This document shows positions 35,110 to 43,817 of a stretch of DNA of 64,000 nt, one piece after another. Where the stretch lies: the NCBI GenBank assembly GCA_902801325.1, contig CADCHQ010000012.1:106249-170248 (forward strand), in the 5' to 3' direction. The translations under genes were made by a program, and so were the position numbers. The notes under the pieces are model-generated. The model had not been told where the DNA came from, ran no database searches, and saw only the letters and a list, made by a program, of their open reading frames with translations. Source of the DNA: an uncultured Bacteroidales bacterium (GTDB lineage: Bacteria > Bacteroidota > Bacteroidia > Bacteroidales > Bacteroidaceae). Position 1 is the first letter of the stretch. The number at the start of each line of letters is the position of its first letter.

Positions 35110-36264
35110 TTATTTGAAAATCTTTTGTGCAAACAAGGTTAGGTAAATGCGCCAATTGCGCCAAATGTGTCCACCATCGTTTTCGTAATATTCGTAAGGA
35201 TAGCCTTTACTGTCGAGGTATTGCCGCAATTGTGTGTTTCCCTGAATGAGGAAGTCTTCCTTTCCGATGGCAATCCAGTATAGCTTTGGTTTAGAACCGA
35301 AAAGGCGAGCCATTTGTTCGTCGAACTTCGCCCTGTCTTGTGGTATGCGGGCAGCGGCAGATTGCAATCCGTAGTAGTCAAAGGTCTCGGGATACATCCG
35401 TGATATACCAAAGGTGTGGCCTCCACCCATTGATAGTCCTGTTACTGCACGTCCTGACCGTTTAGCAATGGTTTTGTAGTGGCTGTCTATGAAGTTGATG
35501 ATATCCATGAAGCTCTCTTCCATCGAGGCTTTCGCACCACGATCTCTGAAGGCATTACCATCAGGAGTATACATGCCCTCATGCCACCAACCGGGAGCTG
35601 CATTGCACGTTGGGTTACCATTGGGCATGACAACAATCATCGGCACACACTTGCCTTCAGCAATCAGGTTGTCCATAATCTGGGATGCACGTCCAAGGTC
35701 GCCCCATGCCGTCTCGTCACCTCCGTGTCCATGCAGTAAGTACATCACAGGGAAACTCTTCTTCCCGTCATAGGCTGCAGGCAAATAGACGGTCATGCGA
35801 CGTTGCTGTCCAAGAGTGGGACTGTCGTACCAAACACAACTCAAGGTGCCATGTGGCACGTCGTTGACAGAGTATAGATGTCCCTTGTCGTCAGCACTCT
35901 TTGTAACGATGAAGATGTTACTGAGTGTCGAGATGTCACGGTTTACATAGCTATTGCCTGGGTCAATAAACCTTTGTCCGTCCACCGATATACTATAGGA
36001 ATAGAGCTCGGGATTAAGTGCTTCAGTGGTGACAGTCCATACCCCATTCTCCTGTTTCGTCATGTCCAGGCGTTTGCCGTGTATTTCTTCAAAGTCACCA
36101 CTTACACTCACTCGTTGTGCAGAGGGTGCATAGAGGTTGAAGGTCACTGTTCCATCGGCATTGATGACAGGCGATTTTACACGTGGACGTTGTCCTAATT
36201 GTTGTTGTGCGAAGCTGCTCATCGCGATTAGGCAGCAGCTTGCAAGAATCATGAGACGTTTCAT
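35110..36264 (-). CDS. Secreted CE1-type esterase with N-terminal CBM48-like domain
   Basis: 384 residues with a signal peptide (MKRLMILASCCLIAMSSFAQ). An immunoglobulin-like CBM48/E-set domain (about 30-120; FNLYAPSAQRVSVSGDFEE) precedes an esterase-D type alpha/beta hydrolase. Oxyanion region VMYLLHGHGGDETAWG; nucleophile elbow GLSMGGGHTFG (about 269-279, Ser); final His in ENDGGHIWRNWR. This architecture is typical of feruloyl or acetylxylan esterases of gut Bacteroidetes that act on plant hemicellulose. It is followed by an exported TIM-barrel protein on the same strand. Confidence 0.9.
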   Translation of the reverse strand: MKRLMILASCCLIAMSSFAQQQLGQRPRVKSPVINADGTVTFNLYAPSAQRVSVSGDFEEIHGKRLDMTKQENGVWTVTTEALNPELYSYSISVDGQRFIDPGNSYVNRDISTLSNIFIVTKSADDKGHLYSVNDVPHGTLSCVWYDSPTLGQQRRMTVYLPAAYDGKKSFPVMYLLHGHGGDETAWGDLGRASQIMDNLIAEGKCVPMIVVMPNGNPTCNAAPGWWHEGMYTPDGNAFRDRGAKASMEESFMDIINFIDSHYKTIAKRSGRAVTGLSMGGGHTFGISRMYPETFDYYGLQSAAARIPQDRAKFDEQMARLFGSKPKLYWIAIGKEDFLIQGNTQLRQYLDSKGYPYEYYENDGGHIWRNWRIYLTLFAQKIFK

Positions 36265-36303
36265 GCTTTCTTTTGTTTATTGGTTTATTCAATATTTTAC
36301 AGG

Positions 36304-37152
36304 TTATTGGCATTCATCCCAAACAGCCTTGACATTGGCAATGGACTTGGTGGCGTATTCAAGCATAGGCGATGCTCCGAAATGCTCTACAGTGAACCAA
36401 CCATCATAACCACTGCGCAGCAACTCACACATCACTCCCTTTAATGGAACAATGCCTGTGCCGATGGGCAATGAAGCATAGTCACGCATGGCTTTCCTAT
36501 CTTTAAGGTGAACATGGTGAATCCTCTCACGGAAGTGACGTAATGTTGTCATCACCTCCTCGCCACAAAAGAGATAATTTCCCGTGTCAAAAACGTGGTT
36601 GAGTTGTGGCGATGCTGCAAACATGTGGTCGAGTGTAGGCGTGTTGAAGCAGGGAGAACGTGGGTTGTCATAGTCTTCTACCAAAACGTCGATTCCCTCC
36701 TTGTTGGCTTCTTTGACAAATGCCGTAACTCTCGCACACACGTCCTCCATTAGTTCCGGACTTGCATTCTCGGGAAGTAAACCTGGAATAATAAGCAGAC
36801 GTGTATAATTGTATTTGTGCATAAAGTCAAGAGCGTGGCGCACGGCTTCCGGCTGTTCCCCTCTGACGAAGTTGATGTCGGCGATAGCGCATGCATGCTG
36901 AAATCCCAGTGAGTCGAGCATGTTCAGTTGCTGTTCACTCATATTTACTCTCACGTCGATGCCCTCGTATCCCAGTCGCCTTACTCGTTGTGCAGCCTCC
37001 TTGATGGATATCTTTTCTTGTCGGGCAATGTCTCCGACATGGTCGAAGAAAATGGAAATACGGGGCTGAGCGCTGGCATGTTGGTTGGTGAACCATAGTA
37101 ATGCCAGCAATGTCAGCAGTCTTCTTGTTAGCCTCCTAATAGATGTCTTCAT
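36304..37152 (-). CDS. Exported sugar phosphate isomerase/epimerase-like TIM barrel
   Basis: 282 residues. The N-terminus (RRLTRRLLTLLALLWFTNQH, ending near ASA/QP) is a signal peptide, so the enzyme is exported. The rest is an AP-endonuclease-2/xylose-isomerase-like barrel: RVRRLGYEGIDVRVN, LLIIPGLLPENASPELMEDV, GIDVLVEDYDNPRSPCFNTP, FDTGNYLFCGEEVM, IHHVHLKDRKAMRDYASLPI and DGWFTVEHFGASPM. Glu, Asp and His at strand ends fit metal binding. The substrate is unknown. It lies 39 bases before the esterase gene and 34 after the alcohol dehydrogenase gene. Confidence 0.85.
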   Translation of the reverse strand: MKTSIRRLTRRLLTLLALLWFTNQHASAQPRISIFFDHVGDIARQEKISIKEAAQRVRRLGYEGIDVRVNMSEQQLNMLDSLGFQHACAIADINFVRGEQPEAVRHALDFMHKYNYTRLLIIPGLLPENASPELMEDVCARVTAFVKEANKEGIDVLVEDYDNPRSPCFNTPTLDHMFAASPQLNHVFDTGNYLFCGEEVMTTLRHFRERIHHVHLKDRKAMRDYASLPIGTGIVPLKGVMCELLRSGYDGWFTVEHFGASPMLEYATKSIANVKAVWDECQ

Positions 37153-37186
37153 ATTCGTATTAATAGAATTGTTATTGGACTTCCTA

Positions 37187-38371
37187 TTATCCCTTTGCCA
37201 TTTGATAGATGTTTTCCATATCTTCTGCGTGTAGCACCTTCAGACAGCCACAGGTGTGCGTATAGTTCCGACTGCATTTGCGTGCCATCTCCTTGATTTC
37301 CTCATCAGTGATATCACGTCCGATAAGTTCCTTGATGTTGATGGGCATACCTATGGCGTGATAGAAACGCTCCATTGCTTCTATGCCTTTCAGGGCGGTG
37401 CCTTCTGGGTCGGTGAAATCATTAGGAACATCCATTACATTTACAGCGAAACGTACGAAACGGCTCAAGTTTTCATGCATGACATAGCGTGCCCAGCTAG
37501 GCCAAATGGCAGCCAGGCCTGCCCCATGCGTAACGTCGAACATTCCACTGAGTTCATGCTCTAACTGATGTGTAGCCCAGTCATCGCTGACGCCACAACC
37601 CGTAAGTCCGTTGTGCATCACACTGCCACCCCACATGATTTGAGCACGGTTCCGATAGTCTTCAGGATTCTTCAGTACGGCAAAGATGGCTGTCTTCATA
37701 CGTCGTAGCGTAGCCTCGGCTATGTCGGTAGTCAGGTCCATATCGTCGTCCTTCGTAAAGTAGCGCTCCATCGTGTGCATCATCATGTCAGTCACGCCAG
37801 CCGCCGTTTGGTAAGGGGGTAGGGTAAAGGTGCGACACGGATTCATGATAGCGAACTTCGGACGCGACATGTCGTTGGAGTATCCCAGTTTTACATCACC
37901 ATCCTCGTTCGTGATGACACTGGCTTCACTCATCTCACTGCCAGCAGCGGGAATCGTCAATACAGAGGCCACGGGTAGCATCGTTGAGGGTTTAGCCTTG
38001 CCAAGATAAATGTCCCACACATCACCCTTGAAGCAAACACCATAGGCGATGCACTTGGCAGAGTCGATGACGCTACCGCCACCAACGGCAAGGATGAAAT
38101 CAACACTTTCACGGCGACACAGCTCAATGCCCTGTTTGGCAAGCGATAGACGTGGATTAGGCACTACACCGCCAAGGGTTATATATGCAATATTGTCTTT
38201 TTCCAACAATCTACAAACTTTATCCAATAGTCCGGAACGCACGGCACTCTGTCCGCCGTAGTGCACCAGCACCTTCGTTCCACCATACTTCTTGACGAGT
38301 CGAGCCACCTGTTCTTCCGATTGCTCTCCAAATACCACCTCTGTAGGGGCATAATAATTAAAGTCTTTCAT
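37187..38371 (-). CDS. Iron-containing alcohol dehydrogenase (YqhD/BdhA-like)
   Basis: Cytoplasmic NAD(P)H-dependent aldehyde or alcohol oxidoreductase, 394 residues. NAD(P)-binding GGGSVIDSAKCIA (about 97-109), the family signature region IPAAGSEMSEASVIT (about 144-158), and metal-binding residues in GVTDMMMHTMERYF and VTHGAGLAAIWPSWARYV. Closest in style to butanol dehydrogenases and YqhD, which reduce broad-range aldehydes. It stands between nitroreductase and TIM-barrel genes on the same strand with short gaps (50 and 34 bases), so they may form one transcript. Confidence 0.93.
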   Translation of the reverse strand: MKDFNYYAPTEVVFGEQSEEQVARLVKKYGGTKVLVHYGGQSAVRSGLLDKVCRLLEKDNIAYITLGGVVPNPRLSLAKQGIELCRRESVDFILAVGGGSVIDSAKCIAYGVCFKGDVWDIYLGKAKPSTMLPVASVLTIPAAGSEMSEASVITNEDGDVKLGYSNDMSRPKFAIMNPCRTFTLPPYQTAAGVTDMMMHTMERYFTKDDDMDLTTDIAEATLRRMKTAIFAVLKNPEDYRNRAQIMWGGSVMHNGLTGCGVSDDWATHQLEHELSGMFDVTHGAGLAAIWPSWARYVMHENLSRFVRFAVNVMDVPNDFTDPEGTALKGIEAMERFYHAIGMPINIKELIGRDITDEEIKEMARKCSRNYTHTCGCLKVLHAEDMENIYQMAKG

Positions 38372-38421
38372 ATCTTTTCTATGTTTTTAATGACTAAAGG
38401 AAAAGCTCAATTGTCCAATGA

Positions 38422-39027
38422 TTAGAAGAACTTTACAACATTGTCCAGCGCCTTGTGTACGGGATGTCTTGGTTCTTCGGCCCTGTATCCGAGGGCAATG
38501 ACAGCCATCACGGTTTCGTTTTCTGGAATGTCGAAGAGTACCCTCAGGGCATCGGCGTCACGCATGCCCATAATCAGCGTATCGAACCCCATAGCGCGAG
38601 CCTTCATGATCAGGTAGCAGTTGCTCAGTCCGTTGTCGTATGCTCCCCAGCCTTCGCCTACTTCGTTTGTTTGATGCCCTTGGAAAAAGCCCGACTTTCC
38701 CCTTTCGAAGGTCGATACAATAAGAACTGGAGCATTCTTAATTCGATCCTTGTTTCCCCCCACCAAGTCTTGCACCGCCGCCAGCTTCTCAGGACTGATG
38801 GCAACGTAGTACTTCGAGGGCTGTTGGTTGGCCCATGAAGGAGCTTCCTGTGTGGCCTTCATCAGTTCACGCACTTCCGCTTCGGAAATCTTCTTCGATG
38901 CATCGTAGTTGCGGATACTCCTTCTGGAGGTGAGAACATCGTCGAACGATGGTGAGGCAGGAGCTTGTGACCACCCAGCCAATGTCAGCATAGCAAATGC
39001 TGCACACAATAAGATTCGTTTCTTCAT
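38422..39027 (-). CDS. Nitroreductase family protein with signal peptide
   Basis: FMN-dependent oxidoreductase fold, 201 residues. A convincing signal peptide (MKKRILLCAAFAMLTLAGW, cut near SQA/PA) precedes the domain, which is unusual for a flavin enzyme. Motifs: DVLTSRRSIRNYD (FMN phosphate, about 29-41), QEAPSWANQQPSKYYVA (about 56-72), GEGWGAYDNGLSNCYLIMKA, LIMGMRDADALR and VIALGYRAEEPRHP. The reaction is unknown. It is first in the minus-strand run and divergent from the thiamine unit. Confidence 0.87.
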   Translation of the reverse strand: MKKRILLCAAFAMLTLAGWSQAPASPSFDDVLTSRRSIRNYDASKKISEAEVRELMKATQEAPSWANQQPSKYYVAISPEKLAAVQDLVGGNKDRIKNAPVLIVSTFERGKSGFFQGHQTNEVGEGWGAYDNGLSNCYLIMKARAMGFDTLIMGMRDADALRVLFDIPENETVMAVIALGYRAEEPRHPVHKALDNVVKFF

Positions 39028-39208
39028 AAAATAATGTTGTTAGTCATTTGTAATCAATCGCAAACGAATAAGGTAACTATATCAAAACTTTTGATCTTAT
39101 ACCTTATTATTAATATAATGTATGACATATAAACTATACGATAGTTTAATAGCCTAGGGTAATATATGATGTATAGATTCTTCGGTAGTATAGAAATTTG
39201 TAAATAAA
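39028..39208. other. AT-rich intergenic stretch
   Basis: No gene seen; AT-rich with the near-palindrome AAACTATACGATAGTTT (39132-39148), between divergent nitroreductase and thiamine genes. Confidence 0.6.
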
Positions 39209-39240
39209 TTTGCTCTTTCGCTAAGTTTGTGCTATCTTTG
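39209..39240 (+). promoter_or_regulatory. Promoter of the thiamine transport operon
   Basis: TTTG at 39209-39212, a 20-base spacer with CTCTTTCGCT, and TATCTTTG at 39233-39240 followed by CAG. The riboswitch begins about 10 bases later. Confidence 0.88.
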
Positions 39241-39249
39241 CAGTCGTTA

Positions 39250-39328
39250 ATCAGGGGTGCCTCGTCTTTTGACGTGGCTGAGAACAGACCCTCGAATCTG
39301 AACCAGGTAATGCTGGCGTAGAGAGAAT
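39250..39328 (+). ncRNA. TPP riboswitch (THI element)
   Basis: All conserved blocks are present in order: AGGGGTGCC (39253-39261), a variable P3 hairpin CGTCTTTTGACG (39263-39274), GGCTGAGAACAGACCC (39276-39291), then CTGAACCAGGTAATGCTGG (39298-39316) and CGTAGAGAGAA. The aptamer binds thiamine pyrophosphate. It lies 24 bases before the receptor start with no clear terminator stem between, so blocking of translation initiation is more likely than termination. It predicts that both downstream genes move thiamine or a precursor. Confidence 0.95.
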
Positions 39329-39352
39329 GAACAAAACATTTACTGACATAAA

Positions 39353-41764
39353 ATGAAGAGATTGTATCTTTCTGCTGTGCTCACTTTGGGCATGACAAAA
39401 ATGGGCATTGCCCAGAAGAACGTGGCTCCAGACTCTGTCAAGATGGAGGCACTGAACGAAGTGGTGGTGAAGGCTGTGAAGGCTCCTGCCAATGCACCCT
39501 TTGCCGTGACGAAAATTGATCGTAAGCAACTTGAGACCTTCTCACGGACGGGGCAGGAACTGCCCTTCCTGTTTGCCCGAACGCCGGGTGTGATGGCTTG
39601 GAGTGAGAACGGACTGGGCACGGGAACGACTTATATGCGTATCCGTGGTGCCGGTGATTCGCGTATCAACGTGACGCTGGACGGCGTATCGCTCAATTCC
39701 CCCGAGGACCAGTGTGTCTTTTGGGCTAATATGAACTCCTATGCAGCTTTGCTCTCCAATGTGCAGATACAACGAGGCGTGGGAACATCAACCAACGGCG
39801 ACGGGGCCTTCGGTGGAACTGTGGCTCTGACCACGAAGTTTCCCAACACCTTCCCTGCACTGGAACTGTCGCTCTCGGGTGGTTCGTATAATACATGGAA
39901 CTTTGGAGGTTCGTTCTCTAGTGGATTGTTGAAAAACCACCTCATCATCGATGGTGCATATCATGGCACGCGTACCGACGGCTTCATCCACGGCACCGAC
40001 GGCAAGAGTGGCAGCTACTACGGCGGCCTTACCTATATTAATAATGGGGGTACGCTGAAACTCAGTTACAAGAACATTGGCAACTATGAGCGCACAGGTC
40101 AGGCTTGGAACGGAGTGTGCCCGGGCGATGGCGACTACAGCTTGAACTCCTACGATGGAGTAAAGACCTATAAGGACCTCTACAAGATGGGGCTTGGACG
40201 ATTCAACGAACTCTACGAGCACTTTGAACCTGACTGGGCAGGCGGTTGGACTATCAGCCGCTACCATAAGAAGGACGGAAGCCTGTGGCCAGGAGCTACG
40301 GACAATTTCTGGCAGAACCACAATCTGCTGAACCTCTCGTGGCGCATCAGCGACCAATGGACCACAAGCGGAACCCTACATTATACCCATGGACATGGCT
40401 ACTATGACGACTTTCGCTATAAGAACAAACCCAAGAAGTTCGGCCTGCCTGAGATACTCTCCGACGGCTCGTCACTGGGTAAGGCCGACTATGTTCGTCG
40501 CAAGGGCATGACACAGGACTGCTATGGTTTGGGATGGAATGTTAACTACAAAGACGAGCATTGGGACGTTATTGGTGGGGTTTCGATGCAGAACTTCGAG
40601 GCTAACCACTATGGTTATCTTCTTTACACTAGTAACGACCAACTCGAGGCCGACCTCTTCACCGACAAGGGACGCCACCGTTACTATGATGATGATGCCA
40701 CGAAGACTGACGGTCAAATCTTCGTGAAAGGCATGTATCATATCACGAAGGCGTGGGATGCCTTTGCCGACCTGCAGTACCGCCATGTAGGCTTCATTAC
40801 CACAGGTTATCACGACTCGTTCTACCGATTGCCCGATGACATCAACTATGCTGCCTACCCCCTCGATATCAAGAAACAGTACGACTTCGTCAACCCAAAG
40901 GCGGGTCTGTCCTTCCACCAGAACGGGCATTCAGCTTACGTATCCTATGCCCTTAGCCATCGTGAGCCGGAACGCAGTAACTTCACCGACAACGGCAACT
41001 ATCCCGCACCTCAGGCAGAGAGTCTGCACGATGTGGAACTGGGTTACAACTATCAGTCGTCGCATTGGCACGCCGGCATCGGACTCTACTCGATGTACTA
41101 CCACAACCAGTTTGTGCAGACGGGTCTTGTGAGCGACATCGGTGAGAATCTGACCACAAATATCAAGCGCAGTTATCGCTTGGGTATGGAAGTGACGGCT
41201 GGTGTGGATGTGACAAAGTGGTTCTCTTTGGAGGCTAACGCCGCCATTAGCAAGAACGCCATTCGGGACTTCGACGAAGTCATAGAGACCTACGATGCCG
41301 ACTGGAACGACCTGCCTGCCACCACCGTTCACTACGACAACTCCACTTTGGCCTTCTCGCCGTCGGTTCTTTTGAATGGCTTTGCCGACTTTCACGTGAA
41401 GGGTTTCGAAGCTACTTGGCACACCAACTTTGTTTCGCGCCAGTATCTCGACAATACCTGCAACAAGGACCGCTCGCTGCCTAAGTTCACGCAGACGAAC
41501 ATCCACCTGGGATACACACTCCCTATCGGTCGAAATGAAAATTTAAAAAATAAAAATGAAAAGTTGAATGGCTTCGGCAGTCGCCCGCATATCCTCTTTG
41601 GTGTTGACCTGCGTAACATCTTCAACCGCCGTTATGCCTCGTCGGGTTGGGTATATTCCGCCATTGTCGGCAGCGACTATCCCGAGCAGGACCGCTACTA
41701 CCAGATTGGCTATATACCCATGTCTGGTTTCATGGCAATGGGCAGTGTGACGATTAAGTTCTGA
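39353..41764 (+). CDS. TonB-dependent outer-membrane receptor, probably for thiamine
   Basis: 803 residues: signal peptide ending GIAQ, a TonB-box-like stretch (EALNEVVVKAVK, about 28-39), a plug domain (about 50-160; RTPGVMAWSENGLGTG, MRIRGAGDSRINVTLDGVSL, VQIQRGVGTS) and a 22-strand-type barrel closing with GSVTIKF, an aromatic C-terminal residue as in outer-membrane barrels. No carboxypeptidase-like N-terminal domain. Ligand assignment rests on the TPP riboswitch directly upstream and the PnuT-type permease directly downstream, a combination described for the CFB group. Confidence 0.92.
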   Translation: MKRLYLSAVLTLGMTKMGIAQKNVAPDSVKMEALNEVVVKAVKAPANAPFAVTKIDRKQLETFSRTGQELPFLFARTPGVMAWSENGLGTGTTYMRIRGAGDSRINVTLDGVSLNSPEDQCVFWANMNSYAALLSNVQIQRGVGTSTNGDGAFGGTVALTTKFPNTFPALELSLSGGSYNTWNFGGSFSSGLLKNHLIIDGAYHGTRTDGFIHGTDGKSGSYYGGLTYINNGGTLKLSYKNIGNYERTGQAWNGVCPGDGDYSLNSYDGVKTYKDLYKMGLGRFNELYEHFEPDWAGGWTISRYHKKDGSLWPGATDNFWQNHNLLNLSWRISDQWTTSGTLHYTHGHGYYDDFRYKNKPKKFGLPEILSDGSSLGKADYVRRKGMTQDCYGLGWNVNYKDEHWDVIGGVSMQNFEANHYGYLLYTSNDQLEADLFTDKGRHRYYDDDATKTDGQIFVKGMYHITKAWDAFADLQYRHVGFITTGYHDSFYRLPDDINYAAYPLDIKKQYDFVNPKAGLSFHQNGHSAYVSYALSHREPERSNFTDNGNYPAPQAESLHDVELGYNYQSSHWHAGIGLYSMYYHNQFVQTGLVSDIGENLTTNIKRSYRLGMEVTAGVDVTKWFSLEANAAISKNAIRDFDEVIETYDADWNDLPATTVHYDNSTLAFSPSVLLNGFADFHVKGFEATWHTNFVSRQYLDNTCNKDRSLPKFTQTNIHLGYTLPIGRNENLKNKNEKLNGFGSRPHILFGVDLRNIFNRRYASSGWVYSAIVGSDYPEQDRYYQIGYIPMSGFMAMGSVTIKF

Positions 41765-41806
41765 TGAAAGATAAAAGAGAGTTAAAAGTAATTTCATTTG
41801 ATTGCG

Positions 41807-42394
41807 ATGGCACTCTTCCTTTCCGCTCATTGGCTTGACATTGTAACGACAGTACTTGGCCTTGCATACATCCTGTTGGAGTATAAGGCCAGTGTGTGGA
41901 TGTGGGCAGTCGGGTTCCTGATGCAGTCGCTGGGCATCGTGCTTTATTACCAGAAGGGACTCTATGCCGACTGTGGTATGGAGTTCTACTATCTGGCCAT
42001 GACCATCTACGGTTGGTGGAACTGGATTGGGAAAAAAGCCCCTTCCCTCGGGGGAGGGGATGGGGAAAGGCCCATCCGTCATTTTCCTCGCCGGCTAGTA
42101 CTTCCTTGGCTGTTGCTAATAGTTGCAGTGTGGGGACTAATCTATTGGATGCTCGTAACATTTACCAATTCCAATGTTCCTTTGGCCGACTCGTTCACGA
42201 CAGCCCTTAGTATCGTTGGCATCTGGGCCTTGGCACACAAGTATCTGGAACAGTGGTTCATCTGGATTGCCGTAGATGTAGTCACTTGCGTCCTCTATTT
42301 CTACAAGGACATTCCCTTCAAGGCTTCGCTCTATGCCCTCTATGTCGTTATTGCCATCCTCGGTTACCGCAAGTGGCGACGCCTAATGGCGTAA
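41807..42394 (+). CDS. pnuT: PnuC-family permease, probable thiamine transporter PnuT
   Basis: 195-residue inner-membrane permease of the PnuC/PnuT family, which moves vitamins by facilitated diffusion. Several membrane spans: WLDIVTTVLGLAYILLEYKA, MWAVGFLMQSLGIVLYYQKG, MEFYYLAMTIYGWWNWIG (family signature YxxxxxYGWWxW), LPWLLLIVAVWGLIYWMLV, IVGIWALAHKYLEQWFIW and FKASLYALYVVIAILGY. The ATG at 41807 is chosen over an upstream TTG at 41798. A C-rich palindromic element (42037-42072) is translated in the loop after WNWIG as APSLGGGDGE. Under the TPP riboswitch with the receptor, hence thiamine is the likeliest substrate. Confidence 0.9.
   Translation: MALFLSAHWLDIVTTVLGLAYILLEYKASVWMWAVGFLMQSLGIVLYYQKGLYADCGMEFYYLAMTIYGWWNWIGKKAPSLGGGDGERPIRHFPRRLVLPWLLLIVAVWGLIYWMLVTFTNSNVPLADSFTTALSIVGIWALAHKYLEQWFIWIAVDVVTCVLYFYKDIPFKASLYALYVVIAILGYRKWRRLMA
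42037..42072. repeat. C-rich palindromic element inside pnuT
   Basis: GCCCCTTCCCTCGGGGGAGG followed by GGATGGGGAAAGGCCC; in reverse orientation relative to most queA copies. Read in frame in a cytoplasmic-loop position after a conserved GWWNW motif. Confidence 0.85.
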
Positions 42395-42419
42395 CTTTGT
42401 TTTATAGACGTTTACAATA

Positions 42420-42479
42420 TCGAGCCTTTGTTCAATAGTAATCGAGCCCTTGTTCGATAACTATCGAACAAAGGTTCAA
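42420..42479. repeat. 22-bp tandem palindromic repeat, 3 units
   Basis: Cores TCGAGCCTTTGTTCAA (42420-42435), TCGAGCCCTTGTTCGA (42442-42457) and TCGAACAAAGGTTCAA (42464-42479), exactly 22 bases apart and related to the array at 25941. It lies just behind pnuT; no gene is seen in the rest of 42395-42611. Confidence 0.88.
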
Positions 42480-42611
42480 TTGTAATTGTACCAATGATTC
42501 AGTTGAACGATAAATTAAGAGATATTGCACATGCTCCCTGTCGTTGCTTTTCCATCAGATACTGGTGAGGCCGGCAGCGACTGGGGAGTGACGATGAGTT
42601 GTGTGGATGAT

Positions 42612-43817
42612 TTATCGGTCGCGGTAGATGGCTATCTCGCCACTGCCATAGCAGATTTGGTGATTGGCATCATAGATGCAGCCAAACTGCCCGGGGGCAA
42701 TGCCCTGAATGGGCTCGTCGGAGTGGATGTGATAGCCCTCATCATCCAGGGTGATGATGCCTGGCATGAAGTGGTCGACGTGGCGCACCTTGAAGGAGAT
42801 GGGCATTTCCTCCTCTTTGAGGGAGGCTGGGAAGGGACTTGTGATGAAGTGCATGTCCGCTAGGCGGAAGTCGTGACCGTACTGCAGTTGGGTGTCCCAT
42901 CCGTGAGCAACGAAGATGATGTTCTTCTTCACGTTCTTTTTCACGACAAACCAAGGTCCACCGCTTAGACCGAGTCCTTTGCGTTGGCCGATGGTATGGA
43001 ACCAGAAACCGCGATGGTGCCCCACAATCTTGCCCGTCTCAATGTCGATGACGCGACCTTCCTGTTCGCCCATGAACTTACGCAGAAAGTCGTTGTAGTC
43101 TATCTTGCCCAGGAAACAGATGCCTTGACTGTCCTTGCGGCGGGCACTGGGCAGTCCTGCCTTGACGGCAATCTCCCTGACTTCCTCCTTCATTAGGTGG
43201 CCAATGGGGAAGATGGTGTGACTGAGTTGCTCGTACGAAAGTTGTGCCAGGAAGTCCGTCTGGTCCTTCACGGGGTCATTGGCGGTGCCTAAGAAGATGG
43301 CCCCTCTCCCCGCTCCCCCCGTGGGGGGGAGGGCTTCTCCTTCGAGGGCAATGTCCTCCAACATTTCTGTCTTTAGTTCAACATCATTCAACAGGAAAGG
43401 CAAGGCTCTCCCCCCCACGGGGGGAGCGGGGAGAGGGGCCTTACGTGTCGCATAATGCCCCGTTGCCACGAGGTCGTAGTACTTTCCGACACGTTCCTCA
43501 AAGGCACCGAACTTGATGAGTCGGTTGCACATGACGTCGGGGTTAGGTGTCAGGCCTTGCTTTACGCGCCCGATGGCATAACCCACCACCTGTTCCCAGT
43601 ATTCCTTCTGAAGGTCGGTGACCTCCAGCTTCAGGCCATACTTCCGTGCTGTAGCTTGCGAGAGTTCAATGTCTTCTTCGGCCGTGCAAGACGAATCCTC
43701 GCCTTCCATGCCAATCTTAATATAATGAAGGTCGGGTTTGTAACCATGTTCGCACAATTGGTGAACCACTACGGCACTATCTACACCGCCTGATATCAGT
43801 ACTGCTATATTCTTCAT
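42612..43817 (-). CDS. mnmA: tRNA-specific 2-thiouridylase with repeat-encoded insertion
   Basis: MnmA makes 2-thiouridine at wobble position 34 of Lys, Glu and Gln tRNAs using ATP and persulfide sulfur. 401 residues from [20 protein letters not shown], which contains the PP-loop SGGVDS. Catalytic Cys residues are in [15 protein letters not shown] (about 102) and [11 protein letters not shown]. Other family blocks: [19 protein letters not shown] and [10 protein letters not shown]. About 44 extra residues (about 130-175) between GHYATR and [20 protein letters not shown] are encoded by two C-rich palindromic elements ([13 protein letters not shown] and [12 protein letters not shown]). The ATG overlaps the NigD-like gene stop by four bases. 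Confidence 0.95.
   Translation of the reverse strand: MKNIAVLISGGVDSAVVVHQLCEHGYKPDLHYIKIGMEGEDSSCTAEEDIELSQATARKYGLKLEVTDLQKEYWEQVVGYAIGRVKQGLTPNPDVMCNRLIKFGAFEERVGKYYDLVATGHYATRKAPLPAPPVGGRALPFLLNDVELKTEMLEDIALEGEALPPTGGAGRGAIFLGTANDPVKDQTDFLAQLSYEQLSHTIFPIGHLMKEEVREIAVKAGLPSARRKDSQGICFLGKIDYNDFLRKFMGEQEGRVIDIETGKIVGHHRGFWFHTIGQRKGLGLSGGPWFVVKKNVKKNIIFVAHGWDTQLQYGHDFRLADMHFITSPFPASLKEEEMPISFKVRHVDHFMPGIITLDDEGYHIHSDEPIQGIAPGQFGCIYDANHQICYGSGEIAIYRDR
43300..43440. repeat. Inverted pair of C-rich palindromic elements in mnmA
   Basis: GCCCCTCTCCCCGCTCCCCC then CGTGGGGGGGAGGGC (43300-43334), and about 70 bases away its reverse complement, CTCTCCCCCCCACGGGGGGA then GCGGGGAGAGGGGCC (43406-43440). 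Only one or two bases differ. Both are in frame in mnmA. The transcript could form a 35-pair hairpin around the intervening 70 bases. Confidence 0.93.
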
